From: Candidatus Pantoea carbekii
GTDB taxonomy: Bacteria; Pseudomonadota; Gammaproteobacteria; Enterobacterales; Enterobacteriaceae
DNA length: 64,000 bases
Reading direction: 5' to 3'
Assembly: GCF_000971765.1 (NCBI RefSeq)
Contig: NZ_CP010907.1
Coordinates: 866,001-930,000, forward strand
The translations under genes and the position numbers were made by a program. This document shows positions 26,229 to 37,839 of the stretch, in pieces. Within the stretch, counting starts at the first letter, position 1. Each line of letters begins with the position of its first letter. The notes under the pieces were generated by a model. That model ran no database searches. It saw nothing but the letters and a program-made list of their open reading frames with translations, and had not been told where the DNA came from.

Positions 26229-27940
26229 TGAGCAAAACATATCCTAGACCGCTAGTTGTTCAAGAAAATCTATCAGATGCAGAGCGTCTTAAAAAACAAA
26301 GTAATTATTTACGTGGTACTATTGCTCAAGATTTAGATGATGGTTTAACAGGTGGTTTTAGAGGAGACAATATTTTTTTAATCCGATTTCATGGTATGTA
26401 TCAGCAAGACGATCGTGACATTCGCACTGAGCGTGCAGCGCAAAAACTCGAACCACGTCATGCAATGATGTTACGCTGTCGGTTGCCTGGTGGTGTAATT
26501 ACACCTACACAATGGTTAGCAATTGATACATTTTCTCATGAACACACGTTTTACAATAGTATACGTTTAACCAATCGTCAAACTATTCAATTACATGGAA
26601 TTTTAAAAAAACATGTAAAAGCATCGCACTGTATGCTGAATGCAGTAGGATTAGATGCCTTGGCAACCGCTAACGATGTTAATCGAAATGTATTGTGTAC
26701 TTCGAATCCCTTAGTATCAGAACTGCATGCGCAAGTATATGAGTGGGCAAAAAAGCTTTCCGAACATCTATTACCTCAGACACGTGCATATTCTGAAATC
26801 TGGTTAGATCAAAGTAAGTTAGAAACTGCGGATAGCGAACCCATACTTGGTGAAACTTATCTTCCGCGTAAATTTAAAACAACTTTAGCAATACCGCCTT
26901 ATAACGATGTTGATGTACATGCAAACGATCTGAACTTTATTGCTATTGCAAAACAAGGAAAGTTAATAGGTTTTAACGTATTGGTAGGCGGTGGATTATC
27001 AATTGAACACGGCAAAAAAAATACTTATGCACGTACTGCTAGTGAATTTGGTTTCTTGCCTGTAAATAAAATACTTGATGTTGCGACGGCGGTCGTTACT
27101 ACGCAACGGGATTGGGGTAATCGTACTGATCGGAGTAACGCTAAAACTAAGTATACATTAGAGCATGTAGGTATTGAAATTTTTAAAAAAGAAGTTGAGA
27201 AACGTGCTGGTTTAAAATTTAAGTCGATCTTACCGTATAACTTTACTACAAGAAGTGATCGTTTAGGTTGGGTTAAAAGTATTAATAATGAGTGGCATTT
27301 AACATTATTTATCGAAAATGGACGTTTGTCAAATTATCCATCATCGTCACTAAAGCACGGTATTTCGGAAATAGCTAAGATACACAAAGGTCATTTCCGT
27401 TTAACTGCTAACCAAAATTTAATTATTGCTAATGTGCCAGAAGAGCAAAAAATAAATATTGAACATATAGCTAATAAATATGGCTTATTGAAAAAAATTA
27501 CAAAACAACGCGAAAATTCTATGGCCTGTGTATCATTTCCAACTTGTCCACTTGCAATGGCTGAAGCTGAACGCTTTTTGCCATTATTTTTAACTAAAGT
27601 TGAAGAAATTATGCATAAATATAGTATGGATCAAGAATATATCGTGTTACGTGTTACCGGTTGTCCTAACGGTTGTGGTCGTGCCATGTTAGCTGAATTA
27701 GGGCTAATAGGTAAAGGACCTGGACGTTATAATTTACATATTGGTGGTAATCGTATTGGCACCCGTATTGCTCGTATGTATATTGAAAATATTAAAGAAA
27801 ATGAAATTCTTAAAAATATTGATCAATTAGTAGCACGTTGGGCTGATGAGCGTAATATTGATGAAAATTTCGGTGATTTCGTGATTCGTGTAGGTATTAT
27901 CAGAGCTGTTGTAGATCCCGCACGCGATTTTTGGAATTAG
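26228..27940 (+). CDS. cysI: Sulfite reductase hemoprotein beta subunit
   Basis: CysI carries siroheme and a 4Fe-4S cluster and reduces sulfite by six electrons. At 570 residues it equals E. coli. The two cysteine pairs that bind the coupled siroheme/4Fe-4S centre are in [18 protein letters not shown] and [17 protein letters not shown]. Sulfite-binding basic residues are in [14 protein letters not shown] and the [11 protein letters not shown] region. It overlaps cysJ by one base and is 8 bp from cysH, forming the cysJIH operon. Siroheme would come from CysG encoded just downstream. Confidence 0.98.
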   Translation: MSKTYPRPLVVQENLSDAERLKKQSNYLRGTIAQDLDDGLTGGFRGDNIFLIRFHGMYQQDDRDIRTERAAQKLEPRHAMMLRCRLPGGVITPTQWLAIDTFSHEHTFYNSIRLTNRQTIQLHGILKKHVKASHCMLNAVGLDALATANDVNRNVLCTSNPLVSELHAQVYEWAKKLSEHLLPQTRAYSEIWLDQSKLETADSEPILGETYLPRKFKTTLAIPPYNDVDVHANDLNFIAIAKQGKLIGFNVLVGGGLSIEHGKKNTYARTASEFGFLPVNKILDVATAVVTTQRDWGNRTDRSNAKTKYTLEHVGIEIFKKEVEKRAGLKFKSILPYNFTTRSDRLGWVKSINNEWHLTLFIENGRLSNYPSSSLKHGISEIAKIHKGHFRLTANQNLIIANVPEEQKINIEHIANKYGLLKKITKQRENSMACVSFPTCPLAMAEAERFLPLFLTKVEEIMHKYSMDQEYIVLRVTGCPNGCGRAMLAELGLIGKGPGRYNLHIGGNRIGTRIARMYIENIKENEILKNIDQLVARWADERNIDENFGDFVIRVGIIRAVVDPARDFWN

Positions 27941-27948
27941 GATTTTGT

Positions 27949-28683
27949 ATGGCAAGAATAGATTTATCAAAATTGAATAATCTATCGAAAATCGATCGTA
28001 TTCAAGCATTGGCAGAATTTAATATAAAATTGGAGAAATATTCTGCCCAAGAACGTGTGAGTTGGGCGTTGCAGACATTACCAGACGTGCCCGTACTTTC
28101 CTCTAGTTTTGGAATTCAAGCAGCAGTTTTACTGCATATGCTTACACAGCAGCATCCTAAAATTCCAATAATATTAAATGATACAGGTTATCTATTTCCT
28201 GAAACTTATCATTTTATTGATGAACTTACCGAAAAATTAAATCTCAATCTATATGTTTTTCGCGCTGAAATTTCTCCATCGTGGCAAGAGGCTCGTTATG
28301 GAAAATTATGGGAACAGGGTCTTAAGGGCATTGAACGGTACAACCAAATAAATAAAGTAGAACCAATGAATCGTGCTTTACAAACTTTATGTGCACAGAC
28401 TTGGTTTTCCGGTTTGCGCCGAGAGCAATCGAGTAGTCGTACAAACTTACCAATTTTAGCAATTCAACGTTCTGTCTTCAAAATATTGCCTATTATCGAT
28501 TGGAATGATTATGAAGTACACAAGTATCTTAAACAGTATGGACTCAAATATCATCCACTTTGGGAACAAGGATACCGATCCGTAGGGGATATTCATACTA
28601 GCAGTAAATGGCATGCAAATATATCCGAAGAAAAAACGCGTTTCTTCGGTTTGAAACGCGAATGTGGGCTACATGAAGATTAA
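27949..28683 (+). CDS. cysH: Phosphoadenosine phosphosulfate reductase
   Basis: CysH reduces PAPS to sulfite with thioredoxin. I start it at ATG 27949 ([12 protein letters not shown]), aligned with E. coli and preceded by TTAGGA; the in-frame ATG at 27931 lies inside cysI. This gives 244 residues, as in E. coli. The PP-loop motif is [11 protein letters not shown], followed by [12 protein letters not shown] and [12 protein letters not shown]. The catalytic cysteine is in the C-terminal [10 protein letters not shown] terminator-like hairpin lies just beyond the stop, so cysJIH looks like one transcription unit. Confidence 0.97.
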   Translation: MARIDLSKLNNLSKIDRIQALAEFNIKLEKYSAQERVSWALQTLPDVPVLSSSFGIQAAVLLHMLTQQHPKIPIILNDTGYLFPETYHFIDELTEKLNLNLYVFRAEISPSWQEARYGKLWEQGLKGIERYNQINKVEPMNRALQTLCAQTWFSGLRREQSSSRTNLPILAIQRSVFKILPIIDWNDYEVHKYLKQYGLKYHPLWEQGYRSVGDIHTSSKWHANISEEKTRFFGLKRECGLHED

Positions 28684-29003
28684 ACAGTCTTATTTTAAAC
28701 AGAGTAAGATTTTTTGTCTATTAGTATAGAGAATAGCTAAATACTTTTTTATTTAGCATTAGATATATAAAAATTATATATGAAATTTTCATTGTTTTTA
28801 ATTATTCAATCGGAAAATAGTTATTACTAAGTAATATGTATTTTAAATAAAAACCATATTTTCATATATTAATTATGACATAAAATTGATGATAGAGTAA
28901 TGTTATTCCATTTTGTAACTATTTATTCCTATTGATAATTTCAGCTATCAAAATGAGGAAACGTATATTTACTGTACATTATTCTAATATGAGAATGGTT
29001 GAT
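28684..29003. other. Spacer between cysH and cysG
   Basis: Apart from the cysH terminator, no gene, CRISPR repeat or cas remnant is visible. The cysG promoter should lie here but no strong hexamer pair stands out. Confidence 0.4.
28686..28715 (+). terminator. Rho-independent terminator after cysH
   Basis: A 9-bp stem including two G-U pairs (28688-28696 with 28701-28709) encloses an AAAC loop and is followed at once by six T residues. It begins five bases past the cysH stop, so it should close the cysJIH transcript and separate it from cysG-cysDNC. Confidence 0.65.
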
Positions 29004-30371
29004 GTGGATTACTTACCTCTTTTTATGAATCTTAAAAACCGTTCAGTACTAGTTGTAGGTGGTGGTAATACTGCGGCAAGAAAAGTTAAATTTTTACATC
29101 GTGCCGGAGCTCTTATACAAATAGTAGCACATAAGCTAGGAAATGAACTACAAGCGTTACTAAATATTAAAACTATTAAGTGGATTGCGCATAATTTTGA
29201 TCCAATACAATTAGATAATGTTTTTTTAGTCATTGCTGCAACTGATAATCATGATTGTAATAAACAAATTTTTGAAGCTGCTAATTCTCGATATAAATTT
29301 GTAAACGTTGTAGATGACCAAAAAAAATGTAATTTTATCTTTCCTTCAATTGTCGATCGTTCCCCTTTTTTAGTAGCTATTTCTTCTAGTGGAACTGCAC
29401 CTGTTTTAGCTCGATTATTACGTGAAAAAATCGAATCCCTATTACCTGCTAATTTTGGACAAGTCGCTGAAATAGCGGGTCAATGGCGAGAAACAGTTAA
29501 AAAAACATATCGTAAAATATCTGAACGACGTCATTTTTGGGAAGATGTTTTTAATGGTTTATTCACTGGTCAGATAATAAATAGAAAATTTAACGACGCA
29601 AATTCTACTTTAAAATATGAACTAGCAAAACATAGAAAAAATCAAGGCCAAATTACGTTAGTAGGTGCTGGTCCTGGTGATAGCGGATTACTAACATTAA
29701 GAGGATTACAAGTTATGCAGTTAGCTGATGTAGTCCTATACGATTATCTAGTAAGTGATGAAGTATTAGAGTTAATACGCCGCGATGCAGAACGCATCTG
29801 TGTTGGTAAACGTGCTGGCGAACATTCGATCTCTCAGAATAGAATCAATAAGTTATTAGTTAAACTAGCTCAAGAAGGTAAACGAGTAGTGCGTTTGAAA
29901 AATGGCGATCCTTTTATTTTTGGCCGGGGAGGAGAAGAATTACAAGCTGCACAAATTGCTGGTATTCCATTTCAGGTAGTACCAGGAATTACTTCTGGTA
30001 TAGGTGTCACAGCTTATGCTGGCATTCCTTTGACTCACCGTGAGTTTGCACATAGCGTATTGTTTATTACTGGCCAGTGTTGCGCAAATAGACAAGAGAT
30101 ACACTGGCCATCTTTAACAACCTCATTTTACCAAACTATTGTAATTTATATGGGGACACTCAAGGCGAGAGAAATAAAGACAGCGTTAATTACATATGGA
30201 CGTGATCCTATAACACCCGTTGCAGTGATCAGCTGTGGTACACGACAAAATCAACAGGTTTTAATTGGTACGTTAAAACAACTTGACATACTTGTTGCAA
30301 CTGCTCCTAAACCATCAATCTTAATCATAGGTGAAGTGGTCAAATTACATAAAAGGTTAGCTTGGTTTTAA
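29004..30371 (+). CDS. cysG: Siroheme synthase (methyltransferase/dehydrogenase/ferrochelatase)
   Basis: CysG makes siroheme, the CysI cofactor, from uroporphyrinogen III. The N-terminal CysGB half (about 1-200) has [32 protein letters not shown] and the [19 protein letters not shown] segment. The C-terminal SAM methyltransferase half has [32 protein letters not shown] and [14 protein letters not shown]. The start is uncertain. GTG 29004 gives DYLPLF right after the initiator, as in many Enterobacterales, and length 455 (E. coli 457). In-frame ATGs at 28953, 28989 and 28995 and a TTG at 28932 would add 3-24 residues. It sits directly upstream of cysDNC, unlike E. coli, where cysG is with nir genes. 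Confidence 0.94.
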   Translation: MDYLPLFMNLKNRSVLVVGGGNTAARKVKFLHRAGALIQIVAHKLGNELQALLNIKTIKWIAHNFDPIQLDNVFLVIAATDNHDCNKQIFEAANSRYKFVNVVDDQKKCNFIFPSIVDRSPFLVAISSSGTAPVLARLLREKIESLLPANFGQVAEIAGQWRETVKKTYRKISERRHFWEDVFNGLFTGQIINRKFNDANSTLKYELAKHRKNQGQITLVGAGPGDSGLLTLRGLQVMQLADVVLYDYLVSDEVLELIRRDAERICVGKRAGEHSISQNRINKLLVKLAQEGKRVVRLKNGDPFIFGRGGEELQAAQIAGIPFQVVPGITSGIGVTAYAGIPLTHREFAHSVLFITGQCCANRQEIHWPSLTTSFYQTIVIYMGTLKAREIKTALITYGRDPITPVAVISCGTRQNQQVLIGTLKQLDILVATAPKPSILIIGEVVKLHKRLAWF

Positions 30372-30435
30372 CATAAGATATTTTTAACAGTTTGATATAT
30401 ATAATATAATATTATTATTTTTTTTAAGGAATATT

Positions 30436-31344
30436 ATGAAGCAAAACCATCTGACTCATCTCCATCAACTAGAGGTAGAGAGTATTCATATTATACGTGA
30501 AGTAGTAGCAGAATTTAGTAATCCAGTAATGATGTATTCAATAGGTAAAGATTCTTCGGTCATGTTACATTTAGCACGTAAGGCCTTTTATCCCGGTATG
30601 CTACCGTTCCCTATATTACATATTGATACTGGATGGAAATTTAAAGCAATGTATGAATTTCGTGACCGTATAGTAAAAGAGATAGGAGCCGAATTATTGG
30701 TGTATCGTAATCCAGAAGGTGTAGCAATGAATATTAATCCTTTTATTCATGGTAGTGCTAAATACACTGATATTATGAAAACTGAAGCATTAAAACAGGC
30801 TTTAAATAAATATAGCTTTGATGCAGCTTTTGGTGGAGCCCGTCGTGATGAAGAGCAATCTCGAGCTAAAGAACGGATATATTCATTTCGTGACCGTTTT
30901 CATCGTTGGGAACCTAAAAATCAACGTCCAGAATTATGGCATAATTACAATAGTAAAATTAATAAAGGAGAAAATATTCGTGTTTTTCCACTTTCTAACT
31001 GGACTGAATTAGATATTTGGCAATATATTTTTTTAGAAGGGATCACAATTGTTCCTTTGTATTTTGCTGCATTACGTTCAGTCTTAGAGCGGAATAGTAT
31101 GCTGATCATGATTGATGATGATCGTATTAATCTACAATTAGGTGAAGTAATTAAACAACGTATAGTGCGTTTCCGAACCCTTGGTTGTTGGCCTCTAACT
31201 GGAGCAATAGAATCAAAAGCTGAGACATTACCACAAATTATTGAGGAAATGTTAGTATCAGCTAACAGCGAACGTCATGGTCGTGTTATTGATTATGATC
31301 AAAATACTTCAATGGAACTAAAGAAACGTCAAGGCTATTTCTAA
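30436..31344 (+). CDS. cysD: Sulfate adenylyltransferase subunit 2
   Basis: CysD adenylates sulfate to APS in complex with the GTPase CysN. Its 302 residues equal E. coli. The PP-loop motif is [31 protein letters not shown] and [15 protein letters not shown] are also conserved, and the C-terminus ends in [10 protein letters not shown]. The TTTAAGGA ribosome-binding site before ATG 30436 is clear. cysN follows after 10 bp and cysC overlaps cysN, giving a cysDNC operon, probably read together with cysG. Confidence 0.98.
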   Translation: MKQNHLTHLHQLEVESIHIIREVVAEFSNPVMMYSIGKDSSVMLHLARKAFYPGMLPFPILHIDTGWKFKAMYEFRDRIVKEIGAELLVYRNPEGVAMNINPFIHGSAKYTDIMKTEALKQALNKYSFDAAFGGARRDEEQSRAKERIYSFRDRFHRWEPKNQRPELWHNYNSKINKGENIRVFPLSNWTELDIWQYIFLEGITIVPLYFAALRSVLERNSMLIMIDDDRINLQLGEVIKQRIVRFRTLGCWPLTGAIESKAETLPQIIEEMLVSANSERHGRVIDYDQNTSMELKKRQGYF

Positions 31345-31354
31345 GGTGGTATAG

Positions 31355-32782
31355 ATGAATAGTATTACTGTAAAACAGATTGCTGATAAAGGTGGCATAG
31401 AAGCCTGGTTAGTTGAACAAAAATATAAAAATTCACTCCGTTTTATGACATGTGGCAGTGTAGATGACGGTAAAAGTACGTTAATTGGTCGGTTATTACT
31501 CGATACTGGACATATTTATAAAGATCAACTTTCATCTTTATATCGTGATAATAAACGTCATGGCACACAAGGAAAAAAACTTGATTTAGCTTTACTAATA
31601 GATGGGTTACAAGCTGAACGTGAACAAGGTATTACCATTGATATTGCTTATCGTTATTTCTCTACTGAAAAATGCAAGTTTATCATTGCTGACACGCCAG
31701 GACATGAACAGTATACTCGTAATATGGCGACAGCTGCTTCTACTAGCGATTTAGCTATTTTATTAATCGATGCATTGAAAGGTCTATTAGATCAAACGCG
31801 TCGACATAGTTTTATATCTGTATTATTAGGTATTAAACATTTAGTGGTAGCTGTTAACAAAATGGATTTAATACAGTATAGAAAAGAAATCTTTGAAAAG
31901 ATAAAAAAAGATTATTGCGATTTTGCTACTCAGTTATCTGAAGATCTTAATATAAAGTTTGTGCCAATATCAGCATTAGAAGGCGATAACGTAGCTATAT
32001 CGAGTCACAATATGAAATGGTATACTGGTCCAACATTGATTGAAATATTGGAAATGACAAATGTTAATCGTATGAATGATAATCAACCTGTACGTTTTCC
32101 AGTGCAATATGTTAACCGGCAAAATTGTAAATTTCGTGGTTATTCCGGCACTCTAATTTCTGGAATGTTGCATGTAGGACAATGTTTAAAAGTATTACCA
32201 TCTAGAGTTCACACTACTATAGCACGTATAGTAACATTTGATGGAGATCTACAAAAGGTAAGTTCTGGTGAAGCAATAACTTTAATATTTAAAGATGAAA
32301 TTGACGTTAGTCGTGGCGATTTATTAGTTGATTCAAAAGATACTACTATAAAAGTAGTGCAATCTGCAACTGTTGATGTGGTATGGATGGTAGAACAACC
32401 ATTAAAAGTAGGCCAAAATTATGAGGTAAAAATAGCTAATAGAAAAACTCGAGTTAGCATAGAAAAAATTTTCTACCAAATAGCAATAAATACATTACAA
32501 AAACATATTACTGATAAAATTTCACTTAATGGTATTGGTTTAGTTGAAATCTCTTTTGAGGAACCGATGGCCTTAGATGAATATCATCAAAATCGAGTTA
32601 CTGGCGGTATGATCTTTATCGATCGAATAAGCAATAATACTGTAGGAGCAGGTATGATTAATCAACTGCAACTAAAGGGTTATCAGAACCACGAGTATAG
32701 TAATTTTGAGTTAGAATTGAATAATTTTATTTGTCGTTATTTTCCACACTGGCATACTCGAAATTTATTAGGTCGTAATTAA
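31355..32782 (+). CDS. cysN: Sulfate adenylyltransferase subunit 1 (GTPase)
   Basis: CysN couples GTP hydrolysis to APS formation by CysD. At 475 residues it equals E. coli. The translation-factor GTPase motifs are intact: G1 [15 protein letters not shown] near residue 35, G3 [13 protein letters not shown], and G4 NKMD. The C-terminal beta-barrel domains have FPVQYVNR and [12 protein letters not shown]. The start at ATG 31355 follows an AAGGTGG site. The stop overlaps the cysC ATG by one base (TAATG). Confidence 0.98.
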   Translation: MNSITVKQIADKGGIEAWLVEQKYKNSLRFMTCGSVDDGKSTLIGRLLLDTGHIYKDQLSSLYRDNKRHGTQGKKLDLALLIDGLQAEREQGITIDIAYRYFSTEKCKFIIADTPGHEQYTRNMATAASTSDLAILLIDALKGLLDQTRRHSFISVLLGIKHLVVAVNKMDLIQYRKEIFEKIKKDYCDFATQLSEDLNIKFVPISALEGDNVAISSHNMKWYTGPTLIEILEMTNVNRMNDNQPVRFPVQYVNRQNCKFRGYSGTLISGMLHVGQCLKVLPSRVHTTIARIVTFDGDLQKVSSGEAITLIFKDEIDVSRGDLLVDSKDTTIKVVQSATVDVVWMVEQPLKVGQNYEVKIANRKTRVSIEKIFYQIAINTLQKHITDKISLNGIGLVEISFEEPMALDEYHQNRVTGGMIFIDRISNNTVGAGMINQLQLKGYQNHEYSNFELELNNFICRYFPHWHTRNLLGRN

Positions 32783-33387
32783 TGAAATTGTATGATCATA
32801 ATTTAGTATGGCATAAGTCTAAAATAACGCGTATTGATCGCGAGTATCGACATGGTCATCAAAGTATTCTACTTTGGTTCACTGGACTTTCAGGTTCCGG
32901 AAAATCTACTTTAGCTAATTCGCTGGAGCAACAATTTTATCAATTAGGTATTAGTACTTATTTAATAGATGGTGATAATATACGTCATGGTTTATGTCGT
33001 GATCTTGGATTTAGTAATAGTGATCGAAAAGAACACATTCGTCGTGTTGGAGAAGTAGCAAAACTCATGGTTGATGCAGGGCTAGTAGTATTAGTGGCGT
33101 GCATTTCTCCGTTTTCTTCTGAACGGAAAATGGTGCGTAATTTATTAGGAAAAGGCCATTTTATTGAAATATATGTTGACACTCCATTGCAAGTATGCGA
33201 AGAACGTGATCCTAAAAATTTATATAAAAAAGCACGTTCTGGTCAACTGCTCAATTTTACTGGACTAGATAGCTTATACGAAATACCAAACAATCCAGAG
33301 ATTCATGTTGATGGAGAGAAACCAATTAACGTCTTGAATATTCAAGTGTTAAATTTTTTACGTCAACGTAATATTATTAATTTTTAA
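32782..33387 (+). CDS. cysC: Adenylylsulfate kinase
   Basis: CysC phosphorylates APS to PAPS for CysH. Its 201 residues equal E. coli. Walker A is [12 protein letters not shown], the APS-binding region is [16 protein letters not shown], and the phosphorylated serine of the enzyme intermediate lies in [14 protein letters not shown]. It overlaps cysN by one base and closes the cysDNC operon. With CysD, N, H, I, J and G, the whole sulfate to sulfide route is encoded within 9 kb; the sulfate transporter and cysE/cysK are not in the window. Confidence 0.98.
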   Translation: MKLYDHNLVWHKSKITRIDREYRHGHQSILLWFTGLSGSGKSTLANSLEQQFYQLGISTYLIDGDNIRHGLCRDLGFSNSDRKEHIRRVGEVAKLMVDAGLVVLVACISPFSSERKMVRNLLGKGHFIEIYVDTPLQVCEERDPKNLYKKARSGQLLNFTGLDSLYEIPNNPEIHVDGEKPINVLNIQVLNFLRQRNIINF

Positions 33388-33625
33388 AAAACTTTTAATA
33401 GCATTCATGTTACTTACTTTAGTATCGAAAATTTTTTGAATACTTAATCATTTCTATACTATAAAGATCAGATTCTATCTAAATCATAGTGATTCATATT
33501 CATAATATAGGTTAAATTATTTTAATAATACATATATTATCACATATGTTATGTATACACATTTTATTGAAATTTTCAAAAATAATTATAGGGAATAATT
33601 GAGCTGTATTTAGGGAGGTAGTAGG

Positions 33626-33906
33626 ATGGGAAAGCAATTATTTGGATTCTACTTATGCTACTTGGATGGCTACAATATTCCTTATGGTTAGGAAAAAATG
33701 GCATACATGATTACATGCGTATCAATAGCGCTGTATTGTCACAGCAAGTAAACAATGCTAAACTTAAAGCACGTAACCGTCAGTTATTTATTGAAATTGA
33801 TGAACTTACTACGGGATATGAAACACTTGAAGAACATGCACGTAATGAACTAAATATGATCAAACCGGGTGAGGTTTTTTATCGTTTAGTACATATACCG
33901 CAATAG
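33626..33906 (+). CDS. ftsB: Cell division protein FtsB, with a frameshift at codon 2
   Basis: FtsB is a small bitopic protein that joins FtsL and FtsQ in the divisome. A GGGAGG site at 33613-33618 sits seven bases before ATG 33626, and ATG GGA AAG matches the E. coli MGK start, but this frame ends at a TAG about 21 codons on. The conserved protein is in another frame: from GGG at 33628 it reads [20 protein letters not shown], the expected N-terminus and membrane segment, then [12 protein letters not shown], the coiled coil [16 protein letters not shown] and [18 protein letters not shown]. One extra G after the ATG would restore everything. Without it, translation must begin at ATG 33655 (83 residues, no Shine-Dalgarno site), dropping the cytoplasmic tip and half of the helix. 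Sequencing error in the G-run is possible. Confidence 0.9.
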
Positions 33907-33962
33907 ATGATAAATAGATCATTATATATAATATTAGGCATACAAATTGGTAATAATTAATT

Positions 33963-34661
33963 ATGAATAGCTGTTCTATAGGGATAGATATCATTGCCTT
34001 GGTACCTGCTGCTGGTATCGGTAGTCGTATGCAAACTATATGTCCCAAACAATATCTAACTATAGGTCAATCTACAGTACTTGAACATAGTATTACCTGT
34101 TTATTATCACACTCGCAAATCAAAAAAGCAGTAGTAGCACTGAGTATAAATGATGGTTGGTTTGATGCATTACCGTTCTCAAAAGATTCGCGAGTACTTC
34201 GTGTGATAGGTGGTACTACACGTGCAGAATCGGTTTTAGCATGTTTAGTAGCTGTCAAATCTAATTGGGTATTAGTACACGATGCAGTACGTCCTTGTTT
34301 ACATATGGATGATTTAAAACGTTTATTAGCTTGTCGTAGCCAGGACAATAAAATTGGTGCGATTTTAGCAGTCCCAGTGAATGATACTATCAAGCGAAGT
34401 ATGAGAGGTAAAGCTGTTATTTCATGTACTATCGAACGTCAAAATTTGTGGCATGCTTTAACACCTCAATTTTTCCCTTATCTTTTGTTAAAAAATTGTC
34501 TTATATATGCTATAAATAAAGGTGCTATAATTACCGATGATTCTTCAGCTCTTGAATATTGCGGTTATTATCCCGATTTAATCAGTGCGCGAAATGATAA
34601 CATTAAGTTAACTCAACCAGAAGATTTAGCATTAGCCGCTTCCTATCTTAACTATATTTAA
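33963..34661 (+). CDS. ispD: 2-C-methyl-D-erythritol 4-phosphate cytidylyltransferase
   Basis: IspD makes CDP-methylerythritol in the MEP route to isoprenoids. The 232 residues (E. coli 236) start close to [20 protein letters not shown], the CTP-binding loop with its conserved Arg and Lys. Also visible are [27 protein letters not shown] and TDDSSALEY. It lies 10 bp from ispF and follows ftsB, the E. coli order. Confidence 0.97.
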   Translation: MNSCSIGIDIIALVPAAGIGSRMQTICPKQYLTIGQSTVLEHSITCLLSHSQIKKAVVALSINDGWFDALPFSKDSRVLRVIGGTTRAESVLACLVAVKSNWVLVHDAVRPCLHMDDLKRLLACRSQDNKIGAILAVPVNDTIKRSMRGKAVISCTIERQNLWHALTPQFFPYLLLKNCLIYAINKGAIITDDSSALEYCGYYPDLISARNDNIKLTQPEDLALAASYLNYI

Positions 34662-34671
34662 AAATCAGAAT

Positions 34672-35157
34672 ATGATACGTATAGGTCATGGTTTCGATAT
34701 TCATGCATTTGGGGGTAATAGGCCCTTAGTAATTGGAGGTGTAAATATCCCTTTTAAACAGGGAGTTGTTGCACATTCTGATGGTGATGTAGCATTACAT
34801 GCTTTGATGGATGCATTGCTTGGTGCTCTTGCAATGGGAGATATTGGAGAAATCTTTCCTAATACAGAACAAAAATTTAAAAACGCAAATAGTCGTGATT
34901 TATTGCGTAAAATTTGGCATTTGATTCAACTTAACAGCTATATAATCGGTAATCTTGACCTAACTATTATTGCTGAAGCACCTAAAATGTTGTTATATAT
35001 CCCACAAATGCGAATCAATATTTCTAAAGATCTCGGTTGTGACGTTCATCGTATTAGTATTAAATCAACTACGAATGAAAAATTAGGTTTTATTGGTCGA
35101 GGTGAAGGAATTGCTTGTGAAGCTCTTTCTCTATTAAAATACCATAATAAACAATAA
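34672..35157 (+). CDS. ispF: 2-C-methyl-D-erythritol 2,4-cyclodiphosphate synthase
   Basis: IspF cyclises CDP-ME 2-phosphate with loss of CMP. At 161 residues (E. coli 159) it starts [15 protein letters not shown], which holds the metal-binding Asp and His. [18 protein letters not shown] and [10 protein letters not shown] follow, then [17 protein letters not shown] at the nucleotide site. The downstream E. coli genes truD, surE and pcm are missing, leaving a 529-bp spacer before nlpD. Confidence 0.97.
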   Translation: MIRIGHGFDIHAFGGNRPLVIGGVNIPFKQGVVAHSDGDVALHALMDALLGALAMGDIGEIFPNTEQKFKNANSRDLLRKIWHLIQLNSYIIGNLDLTIIAEAPKMLLYIPQMRINISKDLGCDVHRISIKSTTNEKLGFIGRGEGIACEALSLLKYHNKQ

Positions 35158-35686
35158 ATTCTAAGTTTAGACTTAATAGCTGTCAATTCGATGGTAATGC
35201 AACACTCTTGTTTTTCTTGTGTCACAGATTATAGCAAGAATTTTGAGTTATTGTTTTAAAAAGAATTTTGATTCCATCACATTGATGTTAAATATTATTT
35301 AAGAATAAAATAAGAACTTTTCATATAAGTTGGCAATGATTCTGTAATACTTACCTATAAAAATTTACCGCTATACAACAATTCCCATCATTAACTTTTG
35401 TATGCGTATGTAAAATTTGAGCTATATCTCAATATAGTCGTTAATATATAGCTATCACCATTATTTTGTAGTTGATAAAATGTTTTATCTTTATTTTAAA
35501 TAAAAATAATAACATTCTATATTACAAATACATTTATAATGTATGATATTCAAAGCAAAAAACTTTTAAAGTTTAATGAATACGAATGATAATAATCAAC
35601 ATTTAATATAAATACATAACTAACTAATTAATTAAAAAAAGGTTTTTAACATTGCTATTGTGGGGGATAGTGGGGAAGCAATAAAT
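35158..35686. other. Spacer replacing truD-surE-pcm
   Basis: No coding frame is visible on either strand. In E. coli truD, surE and pcm fill this interval. The GGGGAAG ribosome-binding site for nlpD lies at its right end. Confidence 0.5.
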
Positions 35687-36733
35687 ATGGAAGGCATAGT
35701 CTTTCAATTGCGTTGTTTAACAGTATTTTTATTGGGAAGTGTTTGGTTGATAGGATGTAGCTACTGCACTAGTCCAGCTCCCATTAGACAGATTAAGAAT
35801 AAAGTAATGTCTACCATAACATCATCTTTAAGTAATACTATGCTAACAAAGCAAAATAAGAAGGAAGTAAATGGATCTAAATCAACTGTTTTCAGTAAAA
35901 AACATCAGCTGAATGATCATAAGTATATGGTATATAATAGAAATTATATAAAGATTCCGAAAAAAATATACCATTTTAACATTTACACTGTGCAAAACGA
36001 TGATACTCTATTCTACATAACCTGGGTTACTGGAAACAATGTTCGTAATTTAGCGAAATATAATAAAATTTCAAAACCTTATATTGTTATTCATGCACAA
36101 ATATTGAAGGTAAGGGTTAATAAGAAAACTAATAGTAGTAGTTCAATAATTAATAAAAAAAATGATACTCAAAACAATATAGTAAATAATATACAGCAAT
36201 CAAAAATCAAATGTAATCCTGTTATACAACAACCTATTTGTGCTGTTAATTTAGTAACTGCTTCAGATCACAAATTATTTATCTCAAAGAAACTAAACAA
36301 TAAAGTGATACTTTCTGTTAGTAAAGCACCTTTAGTTACACAAACCACTAGTTGGTATTGGCCAACTCATGGTAAGATCATTAGCGAATTCTCTTCTGCA
36401 GAGCATGGCAACAAAGGAATTGATATTGGCGGTTCATATGGACAGCCTGTTTTTGCTACTGCTTCAGGAAAAGTAGTGTATTCAGGTAATGCACTGCATG
36501 GCTATGGTAATTTAATTATTATTAAACATGATAATAATTATTTAAGTGCTTATGCTCATAATAATACAGTATTAGTCAAAGAAAAACAGCAAGTTAAAGC
36601 AGGACAAAAAATTGCTACTATGGGTAAAACAGACATTAATTCGGTAAGATTACACTTTGAAATTCGTTATAAGGGCAAATCCGTAAATCCCTTACTTTAT
36701 TTACCGAAGCAATCATACGGTAGAATGAATTAG
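35687..36733 (+). CDS. nlpD: Murein hydrolase activator NlpD (LytM-family lipoprotein)
   Basis: NlpD is an outer-membrane lipoprotein that activates amidase AmiC at the septum. From ATG 35687, preceded by GGGGAAG, it has 348 residues (E. coli 379); a GTG at 35660 would add nine. A signal segment ends in the lipobox WLIGC with Cys24. A LysM domain lies near 100-143 ([19 protein letters not shown]). A shortened, Asn/Lys-rich linker leads to the C-terminal LytM domain (about 228-345), with [20 protein letters not shown] and [15 protein letters not shown]. As in E. coli NlpD it appears catalytically degenerate. rpoS follows after 32 bp; in E. coli the main rpoS promoter lies inside nlpD. Confidence 0.95.
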   Translation: MEGIVFQLRCLTVFLLGSVWLIGCSYCTSPAPIRQIKNKVMSTITSSLSNTMLTKQNKKEVNGSKSTVFSKKHQLNDHKYMVYNRNYIKIPKKIYHFNIYTVQNDDTLFYITWVTGNNVRNLAKYNKISKPYIVIHAQILKVRVNKKTNSSSSIINKKNDTQNNIVNNIQQSKIKCNPVIQQPICAVNLVTASDHKLFISKKLNNKVILSVSKAPLVTQTTSWYWPTHGKIISEFSSAEHGNKGIDIGGSYGQPVFATASGKVVYSGNALHGYGNLIIIKHDNNYLSAYAHNNTVLVKEKQQVKAGQKIATMGKTDINSVRLHFEIRYKGKSVNPLLYLPKQSYGRMN

Positions 36734-36765
36734 TTCTGCTTTTTCATCACGGACAGGAATCGCTT

Positions 36766-37758
36766 ATGAACCATAATAAGCCAGAAATCAATAAGTTAAA
36801 GGTTGATTCAGAGTTTGATGAAAATGGATCTGAGGTTTTTGATGAGGAAGTTATTGTTGAAAATGAACCTGTTGATAACGAATTAGCAGAAGATGAATTA
36901 TTATCTCAGGGTATAACACAATGTGTTTTAGATGCTACACAGCTCTATTTAGCTGAAATAGGTTATTCTCCACTATTAACAGCAGAAGAAGAAGTATTAT
37001 TTGCACGTCGTGCATTACGTGGGGATATTGCTTCACGTCGTCGTATGATAGAAAGTAATTTACGTTTAGTCGTGAAAATTGCTCGTCGTTATAGTAATCG
37101 CGGATTAGCGTTATTAGATCTGATTGAAGAAGGTAATCTAGGTTTAATTCGCACAGTGGAAAAATTTGATCCAGAACGAGGATTTCGATTTTCAACATAC
37201 GCTACTTGGTGGATTCGTCAGACTATTGAAAGAGCTATTATGAATCAAACTCGTACTATTCGTTTACCAATTCATATTGTAAAAGAGTTAAATGTTTATT
37301 TACGTACTGCGCGTGAACTTTCACATAAACTGGATCACGAACCAAGTGCTGAAGAAATTGCACAACAACTATATAAACCTGTTGATGATGTCAGCCGTAT
37401 GCTTTGTCTTAATGAACGTATCACATCAGTTGATACTCCACTATGTGGAGATTCAGAAAAAGCACTGTTGGATGTCTTAGCTGATGATAAAGATAATGGT
37501 CCAGAAGACACTACACAAGACGATGATATGAAACAAAGCATCGTTAAGTGGTTATTTGAACTAAATGCTAAGCAGCGTGAAGTATTAGCACGTCGTTTTG
37601 GTTTATTAGGTTATGAGGCATCAACATTAGAAGATGTAGGTCGAGAGATAGGTTTAACTCGAGAGCGTGTTCGTCAAATCCAAGTTGAAGGTTTACGTCG
37701 TCTGCGTGAAATTCTGCAAACGCAAGGGCTTAATATAGAATCGCTATTTCAAAAATAA
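36766..37758 (+). CDS. rpoS: RNA polymerase stationary-phase sigma factor RpoS
   Basis: RpoS (sigma 38) directs the general stress and stationary-phase response. The 330-residue length equals E. coli and identity looks very high. Region 1.2 has [19 protein letters not shown], region 2 has [19 protein letters not shown] and [18 protein letters not shown], region 3 begins [16 protein letters not shown], and region 4 has the helix-turn-helix [19 protein letters not shown]. An AGGAA site precedes ATG 36766. The gene is intact, which is uncommon in highly reduced intracellular symbionts. mutS is convergent 81 bp downstream; the variable rpoS-mutS region of E. coli is missing. Confidence 0.98.
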   Translation: MNHNKPEINKLKVDSEFDENGSEVFDEEVIVENEPVDNELAEDELLSQGITQCVLDATQLYLAEIGYSPLLTAEEEVLFARRALRGDIASRRRMIESNLRLVVKIARRYSNRGLALLDLIEEGNLGLIRTVEKFDPERGFRFSTYATWWIRQTIERAIMNQTRTIRLPIHIVKELNVYLRTARELSHKLDHEPSAEEIAQQLYKPVDDVSRMLCLNERITSVDTPLCGDSEKALLDVLADDKDNGPEDTTQDDDMKQSIVKWLFELNAKQREVLARRFGLLGYEASTLEDVGREIGLTRERVRQIQVEGLRRLREILQTQGLNIESLFQK

Positions 37759-37839
37759 TATTATATATGGTCATACATTAATAGTACTATCATATATATA
37801 TATTAATGCATTGCGTTTTTTTTAATATTTAATTATGAA

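Noticed and set aside
28684..30435. Search for CRISPR repeats or cas remnants between cysH and cysD, their E. coli location
   Set aside because: No repeated spacer-length units or Cas-like frames; the interval holds only cysG and short spacers.
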